Assembly: GCA_964392325.1 (NCBI GenBank) | Contig: CAYMPJ010000011.1 | Span: 1 to 64,000 of the forward strand | DNA length: 64,000 nucleotides | Reading direction: 5' to 3' | Source of the DNA: CALLPQ01 sp964392325 | GTDB lineage: Bacteria > Pseudomonadota > Alphaproteobacteria > Caulobacterales > Parvularculaceae | Shown: positions 24,896 through 34,816 of the stretch, piece after piece | How positions within the stretch are numbered: the first letter of the stretch is position 1 | Layout: every line of letters starts with the position of its first letter | Notes under the pieces: model-generated | What the model was told of the DNA's origin: nothing | The model's input: only the letters and a program-made list of their open reading frames with translations | Databases searched by the model: none | Position numbers and translations under genes: made by a program

Positions 24896-26329
24896 ATGAA
24901 TATGAAAGATCACGAGGAAAAATTAGCCTTTTCCAAAGCGCTTTTGGGACAAAATAAATTAACGCAATCGCTAAGTGTTGATTTGACCGGTGATGATAAA
25001 AATTCGACATCACGCCCAAAAGATTTTGATCTGAATGATCATACCCGTACTGAAGACTTTAATATGGATATCACAGTCTCTATGACCGAAAAAAATATAA
25101 ACGCTGTTCCTCTCAGCCTAAGAGTGCCAGAACCAAAATGTCGCCCTGGTGATTTGCCTGATTTTACCGAGATGGATATCCCGAGGGCAGGGGCCCAGCC
25201 CCGTCCGCCTGTTGATGTTGATCCGGCGAGAATTCGCGATATGGCCTATTCTATTATCCGGATAGTAAATAATGCCGGTGATGCAGTGGGCGAATGGGCA
25301 GACTATGTGCCAGATGATGCGTCTTTGGTGGAAGGTTTAAAAGATATGTTACGTGTGCGTGCATTCGATGCGCGTATGTTAATGAGCCAGCGTCAAGGCA
25401 AAACGTCCTTTTATATGCAATGCCTCGGAGAAGAGGCAATTGCTTGCGCTTATGCAAGAGCGCAGCAAAAAGGCGATATGAATTTTCCGACTTATCGCCA
25501 GCAAGGTTTGTTGCTTTCAACGGGTTATCCGATGGAAGATATGATGAATCAAATTTATTCCAACTCCAAGGACCCGCTGGAAGGTCGTCAATTGCCAGTT
25601 CTCTATTCGTCAAAAGAACATGGCTTTTTTACACTTTCCGGCAATTTGGCAACGCAATATATTCAAGCCGTTGGCTGGGCGATGGCGTCTGCGATTAAAG
25701 GAGAACAGGCGATCACAACGGGCTGGATCGGTGATGGATCAACTGCTGAATCCGATTTTCATTCTGCGCTGGTTTTTGCCTCAACCTATCAAGCGCCTGT
25801 TGTTCTCAATATTGTTAACAATCAATGGGCAATTTCAACCTTCCAGGGCATAGCCGTTGGTGAAGCGGGAACTCTAGCGGCGCGGGGGCTAGGGTTTGGT
25901 ATTCCGGCTTTACGTGTTGATGGAAATGATTATCTGGCCGTATATGCGGTGGCATGTTGGGCGATGGAACGTGCACGGCGTAATTTAGGCCCAACCATGA
26001 TTGAATTTGTAACCTACCGGGCCGGCGGTCACTCGACATCCGATGATCCTTCTGCCTATCGTCCCAAAGAAGAATTTTCTGCATGGCCTTTGGGGGATCC
26101 GATTGAACGGTTGAAATCGCACCTGATCAAAAAAGGTGTCTGGTCAGAAGAGCTGCATCAGGAGACAACGACATTGCTTGATGAAGAAGTTGCCCAGATA
26201 CAAAAATGCGCTGAGAAAAATGGCACGCTGCATTCCGGCGATAGTGTTTCGGCAAAGGCCATGTTTGAGAAAGTGTACGCATCTATGCCAGAGCATTTAC
26301 GGCGTCAACGTCAAGAGGCGGGGGTATAG
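24896..26329 (+). CDS. bkdA1: Branched-chain 2-oxoacid dehydrogenase E1 component, alpha subunit
   Basis: The 477-residue protein forms with the next gene the thiamine-diphosphate E1 enzyme that decarboxylates 2-oxo acids from Val, Leu and Ile. The ThDP/Mg motif GDGSTAESDFHSALVFAS ends in NIVNNQWAIS, as expected. The family-typical N-terminal sequence LRVPEPKCRPGDLPDFTEM begins about 75 residues in, so the first ~62 residues are an unusual hydrophilic extension. An ATG at 25082 would fit the family length but lacks a Shine-Dalgarno, whereas AGGA precedes ATG 24902. The stop is 2 nt before E1beta. Identity is certain; start is not. Confidence 0.92.
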   Translation: MNMKDHEEKLAFSKALLGQNKLTQSLSVDLTGDDKNSTSRPKDFDLNDHTRTEDFNMDITVSMTEKNINAVPLSLRVPEPKCRPGDLPDFTEMDIPRAGAQPRPPVDVDPARIRDMAYSIIRIVNNAGDAVGEWADYVPDDASLVEGLKDMLRVRAFDARMLMSQRQGKTSFYMQCLGEEAIACAYARAQQKGDMNFPTYRQQGLLLSTGYPMEDMMNQIYSNSKDPLEGRQLPVLYSSKEHGFFTLSGNLATQYIQAVGWAMASAIKGEQAITTGWIGDGSTAESDFHSALVFASTYQAPVVLNIVNNQWAISTFQGIAVGEAGTLAARGLGFGIPALRVDGNDYLAVYAVACWAMERARRNLGPTMIEFVTYRAGGHSTSDDPSAYRPKEEFSAWPLGDPIERLKSHLIKKGVWSEELHQETTTLLDEEVAQIQKCAEKNGTLHSGDSVSAKAMFEKVYASMPEHLRRQRQEAGV

Positions 26330-26331
26330 AT

Positions 26332-27348
26332 ATGGCACAAATGACAATGATCGAGGCCCTTCGTAGCGCCATGGATAATGCGATGGAAGCTGATTCCAAT
26401 GTGGTCGTATTTGGTCAGGATGTCGGATATTTTGGCGGCGTCTTTCGGGTAACGGCTGGTCTGCAGGAAAAATATGGGTCATCGCGCTGTTTTGATGCGC
26501 CCATTAGCGAGAACGGAATCGTTGGCGCTGCAATCGGGATGGCGGCCAATGATATGCGCCCCTGCATTGAAATTCAGTTTGCTGATTATATGTTTCCCGG
26601 ATATGACCAGATTGTTCAGGAAGCGGCTCGAATTCGATATCGCTCTAATGGTGATTTTACTGTTCCCCTCACCATAAGAATGCCAACGGGCGGCGGTATT
26701 TTTGGCGGGCAAACCCACAGTCAAAGTCCCGAAGCCCTGTTTACCCATGTGGCCGGATTAAAAACTGTTATTCCTTCTAATCCTTATGACGCAAAGGGAT
26801 TGTTGATCAGCGCTATTGAAGATGAAGATCCTGTGATGTTTTTAGAGCCCAAGCGGCTTTATAATGGACCCTTTGATGGCCATCATGATCGCCCGGTGCG
26901 CCCTTGGGACGGTCATGAGCTCGCGCAGGTGCCAGAGGAGACTTACCGGGTGCCGCTGGGCAAAGCCGCGATCCGCCGCGAGGGCGCCGAGGTTACGGTA
27001 ATTGCGTACGGGACGATGGTTTATGTAGCTGAAGCGGCGGTACAAGATACGGGCATTGATGCGGAGATCATTGATCTGCGCACGCTTGTTCCCCTTGACC
27101 TTGAGACGATTGTGCAATCTGTCAAAAAGACTGGTCGTTGTGTTGTTGTGCACGAAGCGACAAAAACATCCGGTTTTGGCGGTGAATTGATTTCTCTGGT
27201 GCAAGAGGCTTGCTTTTATCATTTAGAGGCGCCGATCGCGCGGGTAACTGGCTGGGATACGCCATATCCTCATGCACAGGAGTGGACATATTTTCCCGGT
27301 CCCGATCGTGTGGGCGCGGCCCTTAAATCAGTGATGGAGCCGGCATAG
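26332..27348 (+). CDS. bkdA2: Branched-chain 2-oxoacid dehydrogenase E1 component, beta subunit
   Basis: The 338-residue transketolase-like beta subunit shows FGQDVGYFGGVFRVTAGLQ, then SENGIVGAAIGMA, which carries the Glu that activates the cofactor. Family-typical sequences such as RMPTGGGIFGGQTHSQSPEA and a C-terminal region with EATKTSGFGGELI follow. Its length is normal. It pairs with the alpha subunit encoded 2 nt upstream, and E2 follows after about 90 nt. Confidence 0.94.
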   Translation: MAQMTMIEALRSAMDNAMEADSNVVVFGQDVGYFGGVFRVTAGLQEKYGSSRCFDAPISENGIVGAAIGMAANDMRPCIEIQFADYMFPGYDQIVQEAARIRYRSNGDFTVPLTIRMPTGGGIFGGQTHSQSPEALFTHVAGLKTVIPSNPYDAKGLLISAIEDEDPVMFLEPKRLYNGPFDGHHDRPVRPWDGHELAQVPEETYRVPLGKAAIRREGAEVTVIAYGTMVYVAEAAVQDTGIDAEIIDLRTLVPLDLETIVQSVKKTGRCVVVHEATKTSGFGGELISLVQEACFYHLEAPIARVTGWDTPYPHAQEWTYFPGPDRVGAALKSVMEPA

Positions 27349-27440
27349 GCAAAGCATAGGCCCGGCATAGCAAGGTTGGTTATTAAAATTTCGAAAAATC
27401 TGGAATTTCATAATTCCAGTATCTTAAGCGAGTGAATGGA

Positions 27441-28811
27441 ATGGGACAGTATACGATCAAATTACCTGATGTTGGAGAAGGCATTGCGCAAGCAGAACTT
27501 GTCGAATGGATGGTTGAAGAAGGCCAGAGTGTTCGTGAAGATGAAGTTCTTGCCGCCGTGATGACTGATAAAGCAACTGTTGAAATTCCTTCTCCGGTTG
27601 AAGGTCGCATCATTTGGCGCGGCGGCGTACCGGGAGACAATATCGCAGTTGGTGCCCCGATCATTCGCCTTGATGTTGAGGAGGACGTTGATAGCGATGA
27701 TGAGGTTGATACTGGCGATAGCCAACCGGCTCCGGAAAGTTTTGAGGACATTAATACGCCAGCCCCTATCCCGGAACCGGCTGTAAGCGGAGCGCCAGAC
27801 CCTCGCCTGCAACAAATTTCAAATGCGACCATGATCGCAAAAGCGCGCCCCTCCGGACAAAAACCATTGGCGTCACCGGCCGTGCGCCAACGCGCGCGTG
27901 AGGGCGGTATTGATTTATATCTGGTACAGGGAAGCGGACCGGAAGGCCGGATCAATCATAGTGATCTCGATGCAATTTTTGCCGGTGAAAACCCGGTGCA
28001 TGTTTCTCCCGCCACACAAAGCTTTCAAAATGGCCAATTGGCTAGCGCGGCAACGGGTTCAATAAACCCGCCAATGGATCAACCTTTTGATATGGGTGAT
28101 GAAGACCCCAATCAGATTACGCAATTGCCAGTCATTGGCCTGCGCCGAAAAATCGCAGAACAAATGACGCGATCAGCGTCAAACATTGCGCATATCACTT
28201 ATGTCGAAGAAATTGATTTGACCGATATCGAGATTTTACGCGAGCGTCTAAATAGAAACCGCAATGAGAGTCAGCCTAAATTGACCATTTTGCCATTTGT
28301 GCTCAAAGCCCTGACCCGCGCTCTCGAAGAACACCCAAAGATGAATGCCCGTTACGATAGTGAGGCGGGCATATTGCATCAATATCACCCCGTGCATGTG
28401 GGGATCGCCGCACAAACCCCTGGCGGGCTTATGGTGCCGGTTGTGCGGGACGTTGCCACACTTTCAATATGGCAGTGTGCGGCGCAAATTGATGATCTTG
28501 CTACAGCCGCGCGTGAAGGTACTATAAAGAGAGATCAGTTGACTGGCTCAACAATAACAGTGACCTCATTGGGCGCACTGGGAGGCGTTGTCACAACGCC
28601 CATTATTAATTATCCGGAAGTTGCTATTTTAGGGCCTAATAAAATTCAGACAAAACCGGTTTGGGATGGAACAAGCTTCATCCCCAGAAAAATTATGAAT
28701 TTTTCTTCCAGCTTTGATCACCGTGTGATTGATGGCTATGAATGCGCGGTTTTTATTCAACGTATAAAATCCTTGCTGGAATCGCCTGCAGAAATTTTCA
28801 TTCAGGAATAA
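27441..28811 (+). CDS. bkdB: Dihydrolipoamide acyltransferase (E2) of branched-chain 2-oxoacid dehydrogenase
   Basis: The protein is about 456 residues and starts, as in the family, with MGQYTIKLPDVGEGIAQAEL; an in-frame GTG lies 9 nt upstream. One N-terminal lipoyl domain carries the modified lysine in MTDKATVEIPSP (about residue 44). A Pro/Ala-rich linker, a peripheral-subunit-binding domain (ASPAVRQRAREGGIDLYLVQ near 150) and a catalytic domain follow. The active-site motif SFDHRVIDG is near 430. E2 moves the acyl group from E1 to CoA and forms the complex core. Confidence 0.94.
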   Translation: MGQYTIKLPDVGEGIAQAELVEWMVEEGQSVREDEVLAAVMTDKATVEIPSPVEGRIIWRGGVPGDNIAVGAPIIRLDVEEDVDSDDEVDTGDSQPAPESFEDINTPAPIPEPAVSGAPDPRLQQISNATMIAKARPSGQKPLASPAVRQRAREGGIDLYLVQGSGPEGRINHSDLDAIFAGENPVHVSPATQSFQNGQLASAATGSINPPMDQPFDMGDEDPNQITQLPVIGLRRKIAEQMTRSASNIAHITYVEEIDLTDIEILRERLNRNRNESQPKLTILPFVLKALTRALEEHPKMNARYDSEAGILHQYHPVHVGIAAQTPGGLMVPVVRDVATLSIWQCAAQIDDLATAAREGTIKRDQLTGSTITVTSLGALGGVVTTPIINYPEVAILGPNKIQTKPVWDGTSFIPRKIMNFSSSFDHRVIDGYECAVFIQRIKSLLESPAEIFIQE

Positions 28812-28854
28812 TCCAGAACAGAAATGCTATAAATTTAGAGACAGGCATATTGGT

Positions 28855-30276
28855 ATGAGTAATGTTAAGTGTGATGTACTGATTATTGGCGCTGGCCCTG
28901 GCGGGTATGCTGCGGCGATCCGTGCGGGGCAATTGGGGCTTGATACAATTGTTGCCGAAAAACAAAAACCGGGGGGTACGTGCTTGAATGTTGGCTGTAT
29001 TCCATCAAAGGCGCTTATTCATGTCGCCGATGAATTTCAAAACACGACCCAATATGCCCAACTAGATAAAAACGCGCACTCTGACATTGGCATTGAAGTA
29101 AAATATCCCCGCATTGATTTACGTAAAACTGTGGGTTGGAAAAATACTATTGTTAAGCGCCTAAATCAGGGCGTTGCCGGTTTGTTAAAACGTGCGGGTG
29201 TGCGAACGATTACCGGATCGGCCTCTCTAATTGATGGAAAGAATGTAGAGATTAAAACTGAAGCCGGGGAAATTTTAGTCCATTGCGAAAATCTTGTGAT
29301 CGCCAGTGGATCAACACCGATTGAAATTCCCAGCCTGCCTTTTGGCGGGCGTGTCTTATCATCAACACAGGCCTTGTCCCTTGAAGATGTGCCGCCAACC
29401 ATGGCCGTCATCGGGGGAGGTTATATCGGGTTGGAATTGGGCATCGCCTACGCAAAATTTGGTTCCAAGGTCAGTGTTTTTGAAGCGGGGTCAAGTTTGC
29501 TCCCCCATTTTGATGATGCCTTGGTAAGTCATGTGCAAAAATCCATGGCCGCATTGGGAATGGACATTCATCTGAATACCCATGTGAAAGGGATTAATCA
29601 GGAAACCCAAGACCTGATTTGTGAAAATGCGAATGGTGAAATTATAAATTCACTTTTTGATAAAGTTCTTGTTGCGGCAGGGCGAAAAGCGGTGACCGAA
29701 GGCTTCTCTCTGGAGAGTTTGATGCTCGATATGGATGGCAATTTTATTCGTATCGACAATAAGTGCCAAACCTCCATGCGCGGGGTTTATGCGGTTGGTG
29801 ATGTTACCGGAGAGCCAATGTTGGCGCACCGGGCCATTGCTCAAGGGGAGATGGTCGCCGAAATTATTGCAGGTAAAAACCGTATTTGGGACAAACGCGT
29901 TATTCCTGCCATTTGTTTTACGGACCCGGAAATCGTGACGGCTGGTATGTCGTTGGTTGAGGCACAAGAAGATGGGCGCAAAAATGGCTTTGACGTCATG
30001 GCGGAAATATTTCCATTTGCCGCCAATGGCCGCGCTATGACAATGGAGTCCGAAGAAGGCTTTATACAGATTATTGCGCGCAGCGACAATCATGTGATTT
30101 TGGGAATACATGCCGTCGGCGGCGGCGTTAGTGAACTTTCTGCGAGTTTTGCATTGGCAATAGAAATGGGCGCGCGCCTTGAGGATATTGCCGCGACTAT
30201 TCATGCGCACCCGACAATGGGTGAAGCTTTCCAGGAAGCGGCTATGCGAACCCTTGGAATAGCCTTGCATATTTAA
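28855..30276 (+). CDS. lpdA: Dihydrolipoyl dehydrogenase (E3)
   Basis: The 473-residue flavoprotein has the FAD-binding GAGPGGYAAAIRAGQLG, the redox-active disulfide in GGTCLNVGCIPSKAL, the NAD-binding GGGYIGLELG, and the catalytic His-Glu pair in HAHPTMGEAF. It reoxidises dihydrolipoamide on E2 with NAD+. As the last gene of the E1alpha-E1beta-E2-E3 operon it is probably dedicated to this complex. Its stop is 50 nt from the convergent cobT gene. A second, MerA-like relative is encoded at 36947 and lacks the HxHP motif. Confidence 0.94.
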   Translation: MSNVKCDVLIIGAGPGGYAAAIRAGQLGLDTIVAEKQKPGGTCLNVGCIPSKALIHVADEFQNTTQYAQLDKNAHSDIGIEVKYPRIDLRKTVGWKNTIVKRLNQGVAGLLKRAGVRTITGSASLIDGKNVEIKTEAGEILVHCENLVIASGSTPIEIPSLPFGGRVLSSTQALSLEDVPPTMAVIGGGYIGLELGIAYAKFGSKVSVFEAGSSLLPHFDDALVSHVQKSMAALGMDIHLNTHVKGINQETQDLICENANGEIINSLFDKVLVAAGRKAVTEGFSLESLMLDMDGNFIRIDNKCQTSMRGVYAVGDVTGEPMLAHRAIAQGEMVAEIIAGKNRIWDKRVIPAICFTDPEIVTAGMSLVEAQEDGRKNGFDVMAEIFPFAANGRAMTMESEEGFIQIIARSDNHVILGIHAVGGGVSELSASFALAIEMGARLEDIAATIHAHPTMGEAFQEAAMRTLGIALHI

Positions 30277-30325
30277 TGTGATTTTTTGGGACGCTCGAAA
30301 AAGTAAATTCGTCAGAGAAAACGAG

Positions 30326-32167
30326 CTATACTCTTTTTCCTTTAACCGGGTCTTCGTCAAAAAGCTCGGCAAGTTTATCGACCATTGCACCGGCCAATTG
30401 TTCTGCATCGACAATAGTAAGGGCGCGTTTATAGTAGCGGGTTACATCATGCCCGATACCGATAGCGAGTAACTCAACGGGAGACCGGGTTTCAATTTGA
30501 TGAATGACCTCGCGTAAATGTCGCTCCAGAAAAGCGCCGCCATTGGTGGAAGAGGTGGTGTCATCAACGGGCGCGCCATCTGAAATTACCATCAGTATAC
30601 GCCGTGATTCAGGTCTGCCAATCATGCGGTCATGGGCCCAGATCAGCGCTTCACCATCAATGTTTTCTTTCAAGATGCCCTCTTTCATCATCAATCCAAG
30701 AGAGGTGCGTGTGCGCCGCCAAGGGGCGTCAGCGCTTTTATAGATGATGTGGCGTAAATCATTGAGACGGCCCGGTTTTGCCGGTCGGTTATCCTGAACC
30801 CATTTTTCCCGCGCTTGCCCGCCTTTCCAGGCTCTGGTGGTAAAGCCCAGAATTTCTACTTTAACTGAACACCGCTCCAGAGTGCGGGCGAGAATATCTG
30901 CGCAAATAGCAGCGATTGTAATCGGGCGTCCGCGCATTGAACCGGAATTATCAATCAAAAGGGTCACAACCGTGTCACGAAATTCCTGATCTTTTTCCTG
31001 TTTATAAGAAAGCGGTTGCATTGGATCAATCACAACGCGGGCAAGGCGCGCCGCATCAAGAATGCCATCATCAAGATCAAACATCCAACTGCGATTTTGT
31101 TGCGCCATTAATTTACGTTGTAATTGATTGGCAAGACGCGAGACAACCGCATGATAATTTTCAAGTTGACGATCAAGCGTGCGGCGCAAGCGCTCTAATT
31201 CTTCTCCATCACACAAATCAATCGCATCGGCGGTTTCATCAAATTGCGTCGTGTAGGGTTTATAGGTTGCGCCGCTATCGCCGGTTTGTGTATCATGACC
31301 GGAAACAGCGCTGGCTTCTTCCGAGGCCATATCGTCTTCTTGGCTGGAATGATCGAAATCCTGCTCGGATAGGTCAGCATCCCCGTCAGGGGTATCTCCG
31401 CCATCGGGGAGGCCTTCTTCAGGTTGTTCCGCAGTGGGATCATCTTCCTGGTTATCAGGTTTGTTATCATCATCTTCGGACTCGTTCTCGTCCTCATTTT
31501 CCTGATCGCTTTCTTCCTGATCACCTTCCTGCTTATCATCAAGTTCAAGATCGCGTAGAATATTTCGAGCCAATCGCGCAAACGCATTTTGATCTTCGAG
31601 ATTTTCAAATTTCGAAAAGGCCTCAAAACTATCGGCGGCTTTTTTCTTTAGTTCGCCGAGCCAATGTTCAATATGGGGGGCGGCGCTTTCGGGCATGGTG
31701 CGCCCGGTGAGTTTTTCGCGCACCATCAAGGCGGCAACATCGGCAAGCGGGCCGATATCATTATCAGCGCTATTGTCATAGGCTTTTTGCGCAAAGGTCT
31801 GCTCTAATGCGGCGGCAAGATTATCGCCAATGCCTTTCATGGCTCTGGTGCCGATGGCCTCAACCCGCGCATTTTCGAGGGCGGTGAAGACAATTTTTCC
31901 GGCAGGATTTTTGGGAGATAAGCGCAGATGATCGCTAGCATTATGATGGGCAAGTCGCAGCGCGGCTGCATCCGCTTCACCGCGGGTAATGGCGGCGGTC
32001 TCGCGCGATAAAATACGATCAGGCAGGGGAATGCGCGCAATTTTACCGCTGACCTGCGGCTTGTCGCCGCCAAAGCTAACTTCTGCCTCTTGAGTGGCAG
32101 AAAGGGCTTTGGTGGTATTGAGCAGTGCGCGTTTAAACGCCTCGCGAACTTCTTCTGACTTATCCAT
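30326..32167 (-). CDS. cobT: CobT-like cobaltochelatase subunit
   Basis: From the ATG at 32167 this is about 613 residues. An in-frame start at 32218 adds 17 residues without family support. The N-terminal half is a CobT-type domain, a very acidic Glu/Asp/Asn-rich linker covers about 210-330, and the C-terminal part is a von Willebrand factor A domain with the metal-ion site DNSGSM near residue 406. CobT acts with CobS (AAA+) and CobN to insert cobalt during aerobic cobalamin synthesis. Neither partner is nearby; engB is immediately upstream. Family assignment is firm, the cobalamin role is inferred. Confidence 0.87.
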   Translation of the reverse strand: MDKSEEVREAFKRALLNTTKALSATQEAEVSFGGDKPQVSGKIARIPLPDRILSRETAAITRGEADAAALRLAHHNASDHLRLSPKNPAGKIVFTALENARVEAIGTRAMKGIGDNLAAALEQTFAQKAYDNSADNDIGPLADVAALMVREKLTGRTMPESAAPHIEHWLGELKKKAADSFEAFSKFENLEDQNAFARLARNILRDLELDDKQEGDQEESDQENEDENESEDDDNKPDNQEDDPTAEQPEEGLPDGGDTPDGDADLSEQDFDHSSQEDDMASEEASAVSGHDTQTGDSGATYKPYTTQFDETADAIDLCDGEELERLRRTLDRQLENYHAVVSRLANQLQRKLMAQQNRSWMFDLDDGILDAARLARVVIDPMQPLSYKQEKDQEFRDTVVTLLIDNSGSMRGRPITIAAICADILARTLERCSVKVEILGFTTRAWKGGQAREKWVQDNRPAKPGRLNDLRHIIYKSADAPWRRTRTSLGLMMKEGILKENIDGEALIWAHDRMIGRPESRRILMVISDGAPVDDTTSSTNGGAFLERHLREVIHQIETRSPVELLAIGIGHDVTRYYKRALTIVDAEQLAGAMVDKLAELFDEDPVKGKRV

Positions 32168-32247
32168 AATAAGGACCATAAGGGGCCATGTTGAAAATCC
32201 CAAGGGTGAATTCATCAATCGGGCGCGTCAGATTGCTACGTGCCCTG

Positions 32248-32883
32248 TTACCATTGTGATAAAGCGGCCAGGTCAGCGCGCAATTCAGGCAGGCCATCGC
32301 CTTTTTGAGAAGATGTAGCCCGGATAACCGGATGTGCCGCCGGGCGCCGCACAATCGCCTTTGCAATGGTGGTGGTCAGTTTATCGAGCTCGGTTGGTTT
32401 TATTTTATCAATCTTTGTCAGGACGATCTGATAATTTACGGCTGATTTGTCGAGCATATCGGCTATTTCAAGATCAGATGGCTTTAACCCGTGGCGACTA
32501 TCGATAAGCAGGCAAATACGCCGTAATTCCGCGCGGCCACGCAAATAATCGCGGGTTAGTTTTGTCCAGGCATTACTGGCCGAGCGCGAAGCCTTGGCAT
32601 AGCCATAGCCGGGCAGGTCGACGAGTTTTAAATGTCCATCGAGATCGAAAAAATTTAACTCTCTGGTGCGCCCTGGTGTGTTCGAGGCGCGCGCCAGGCC
32701 GTTACGCCCGGTTAATGCGTTGAGGAGGGAGGATTTGCCAACATTAGAGCGTCCGGCAAAAGCAATCTCGGCGCTGGACCCATCGGGCAGGGCATCCATT
32801 GAAACCACTCCGAGCATAAAATCACATGGCCCCGCAAACATTTTACGCGCTGTTTCTAGAGCCTCTGGTGTGTGATCATCCAT
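32248..32883 (-). CDS. engB: Ribosome biogenesis GTPase EngB/YsxC
   Basis: The 211-residue GTPase has G1 GRSNVGKSSLLNALTG, G2 Thr in NTPGRTRELNFF, G3 DLPGYGYAKAS and G4 TKID. EngB proteins help assemble the large ribosomal subunit. The gene starts 6 nt after the yidC stop, consistent with the rpmH-rnpA-yidC-engB arrangement common in alphaproteobacteria. Confidence 0.95.
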   Translation of the reverse strand: MDDHTPEALETARKMFAGPCDFMLGVVSMDALPDGSSAEIAFAGRSNVGKSSLLNALTGRNGLARASNTPGRTRELNFFDLDGHLKLVDLPGYGYAKASRSASNAWTKLTRDYLRGRAELRRICLLIDSRHGLKPSDLEIADMLDKSAVNYQIVLTKIDKIKPTELDKLTTTIAKAIVRRPAAHPVIRATSSQKGDGLPELRADLAALSQW

Positions 32884-32889
32884 TAAATT

Positions 32890-34737
32890 TTATTTGTCTT
32901 TTGGCGTTTTGATGACGCTATCGAGATCGCTATCGGTTGCCCCGCCGCCAACCGTGACGGTTTTATTTTTGGGGAACAAAAAGCTAAATCGCTCGCGCCA
33001 TTCCACTGCAACACCGTTCTTCTTCATAATGACCAATTGTTGAGCCACCGATAGAACTGTATTCCAGATCCAGTAGACGACGAGCCCGGCAGAAAAACCT
33101 GCGAACAAAAACACAAATATTAAGGGAAGAAATGCAAAAATTTGTCTTTGTACCGGATCTGGCGGCGGTGGGTTTAAGGACATCTGGAACCACATGGCCG
33201 CGCCCATTAAAATTGGCAAAACACCTATCCCTAAAAATGCGCCGATGAGCGGCAATGATGTGGGATCAAATGGAATAAGACCAAACAGGTTAAACAAATT
33301 GGTCGGGTCCGGGGCTGATAAATCTTTTATCCAGCCAAAGAAAGGTTCATGGCGCAACTCAAGGGTGACAAAAAGAGTTTTATATAAAGCAAAGAAAATC
33401 GGCATCTGGATTAATATGGGCAGACACCCGGCCATCGGGTTTACCCCTTCTTTTTTATATAAGCTCATCATCTCCTGTTGGAGTTTCATTTTATCGTCTT
33501 CATGACGTGTACGAAGCTTTTCCAATTGTGGTTGAAGCTTCTTCATTTTTGTCATCGACTCATAGCCCTTATTGGCGAGAGGAAAGAGCAGGGCCTTGAT
33601 GCATAGGGTGAGAAGTAAAATTGCAATTCCGTAATTGCCAACAAGGCTGCCGAAAAACTCAAGAACGAAAAATATTGGACGGGTCAGGAAGTTCAGCCAG
33701 CCCCAGTCAACGGCCTTGTCAAAATCCACTACGCCCAAACGGCCATCGGCTGTATTAACCTCGTAGGCTTGCAAGGTTTTAACTTCCTTTGCGCCGCCAA
33801 ACACACGCGATGAGACTTTCGCCGTGCCCCCTGCGGGAATCGCAACCGCAGATAGAAGATAGCTGGTGCGAAAGATTTCTTTGCCCTTTTGCTTGCCGTC
33901 GTTGACATAGGTCACATTAAAGGACTGATCTTGCGGCGGTATGGCAGCGGCCAGCCAATATTTATTGGTTATTCCAACCCAGCCGCCAGTGCCCGAAGCC
34001 TCAACAGTTTTGCCTTCTGAAAGTTTTTTGTATTTTGTATCGAAAAGTTTTTTGCCTACAACGCCTACCGCTCCTTCATGGAGAATGGCCCCGCCTCTCA
34101 GCGCTTCGGGTAGTCCTTGTTGAATAACGAGGGCATAGGGAATAAGCGAGGTGTCTTCTGTCGTGGTATTGGTGACTGTTTGTTCAATCGAGAACATATA
34201 GTTTTCATCGACGGAGATGGTTTTCTCGAATGTCAGCCCATCTTTGCTGCGAATGAGGGTGACGGGCGTTGTCGGGGTGAGGGTATCGCCAGATTTAACC
34301 TGCCAGACCTCTTTGGAACTATTGCCGGTGCCCGATAACCAGCCCTGTTCGATATAATGGCCATCTTCCGTGCGCTGCGGTTTTAGAAGTTGAATATTGC
34401 CGCTGTCACCATCTAGCGTTTCGCGGTAATCGCGCAATTCAAGATCATCGAAGCGTCCGCCGCGTAAATTGATCGAGCCCGAAAGCCTTGGGGTATCAAT
34501 GGTGACCCGTCCCGGGCTATCGGCAAGGGCGGTGTCCAGATTTAAAAAACTGGGCGCTGTGTCAAAACTGGCTTCCTTGGTGAGTTTTCCAGAAGGGTCG
34601 ACCTGCTGACCAGCCTGTTCGGCTTGGGCCTTTCGGGCCGCTTCAATGGCCTCGCGCTGGGGCGCGCCAATCAGGACTTCATAGCCAAAAAGCACTGCCG
34701 CCGACAAAACAATCGCCATAATCAGATTACGATCCAT
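32890..34737 (-). CDS. yidC: Membrane protein insertase YidC
   Basis: The 615-residue protein has an N-terminal transmembrane anchor (LIMAIVLSAAVLFGYEVLIG), a large periplasmic beta-supersandwich domain (about 60-350), and the conserved five-helix core. Core hallmarks are the cytoplasmic hairpin around MKKLQPQLEKLRTRHEDD and the segment NPMAGCLPILIQMPIFFALY. YidC inserts proteins into the inner membrane alone or with SecYEG. It lies 79 nt downstream of rnpA with no yidD gene between them. Confidence 0.96.
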   Translation of the reverse strand: MDRNLIMAIVLSAAVLFGYEVLIGAPQREAIEAARKAQAEQAGQQVDPSGKLTKEASFDTAPSFLNLDTALADSPGRVTIDTPRLSGSINLRGGRFDDLELRDYRETLDGDSGNIQLLKPQRTEDGHYIEQGWLSGTGNSSKEVWQVKSGDTLTPTTPVTLIRSKDGLTFEKTISVDENYMFSIEQTVTNTTTEDTSLIPYALVIQQGLPEALRGGAILHEGAVGVVGKKLFDTKYKKLSEGKTVEASGTGGWVGITNKYWLAAAIPPQDQSFNVTYVNDGKQKGKEIFRTSYLLSAVAIPAGGTAKVSSRVFGGAKEVKTLQAYEVNTADGRLGVVDFDKAVDWGWLNFLTRPIFFVLEFFGSLVGNYGIAILLLTLCIKALLFPLANKGYESMTKMKKLQPQLEKLRTRHEDDKMKLQQEMMSLYKKEGVNPMAGCLPILIQMPIFFALYKTLFVTLELRHEPFFGWIKDLSAPDPTNLFNLFGLIPFDPTSLPLIGAFLGIGVLPILMGAAMWFQMSLNPPPPDPVQRQIFAFLPLIFVFLFAGFSAGLVVYWIWNTVLSVAQQLVIMKKNGVAVEWRERFSFLFPKNKTVTVGGGATDSDLDSVIKTPKDK

Positions 34738-34816
34738 GAAACACCTTTAACTCCTGAGGGACCCTATATCGCAAGGGCTGCTGGTTTTCTGCCAGATAAA
34801 TTCAATTCTTTTAAAT

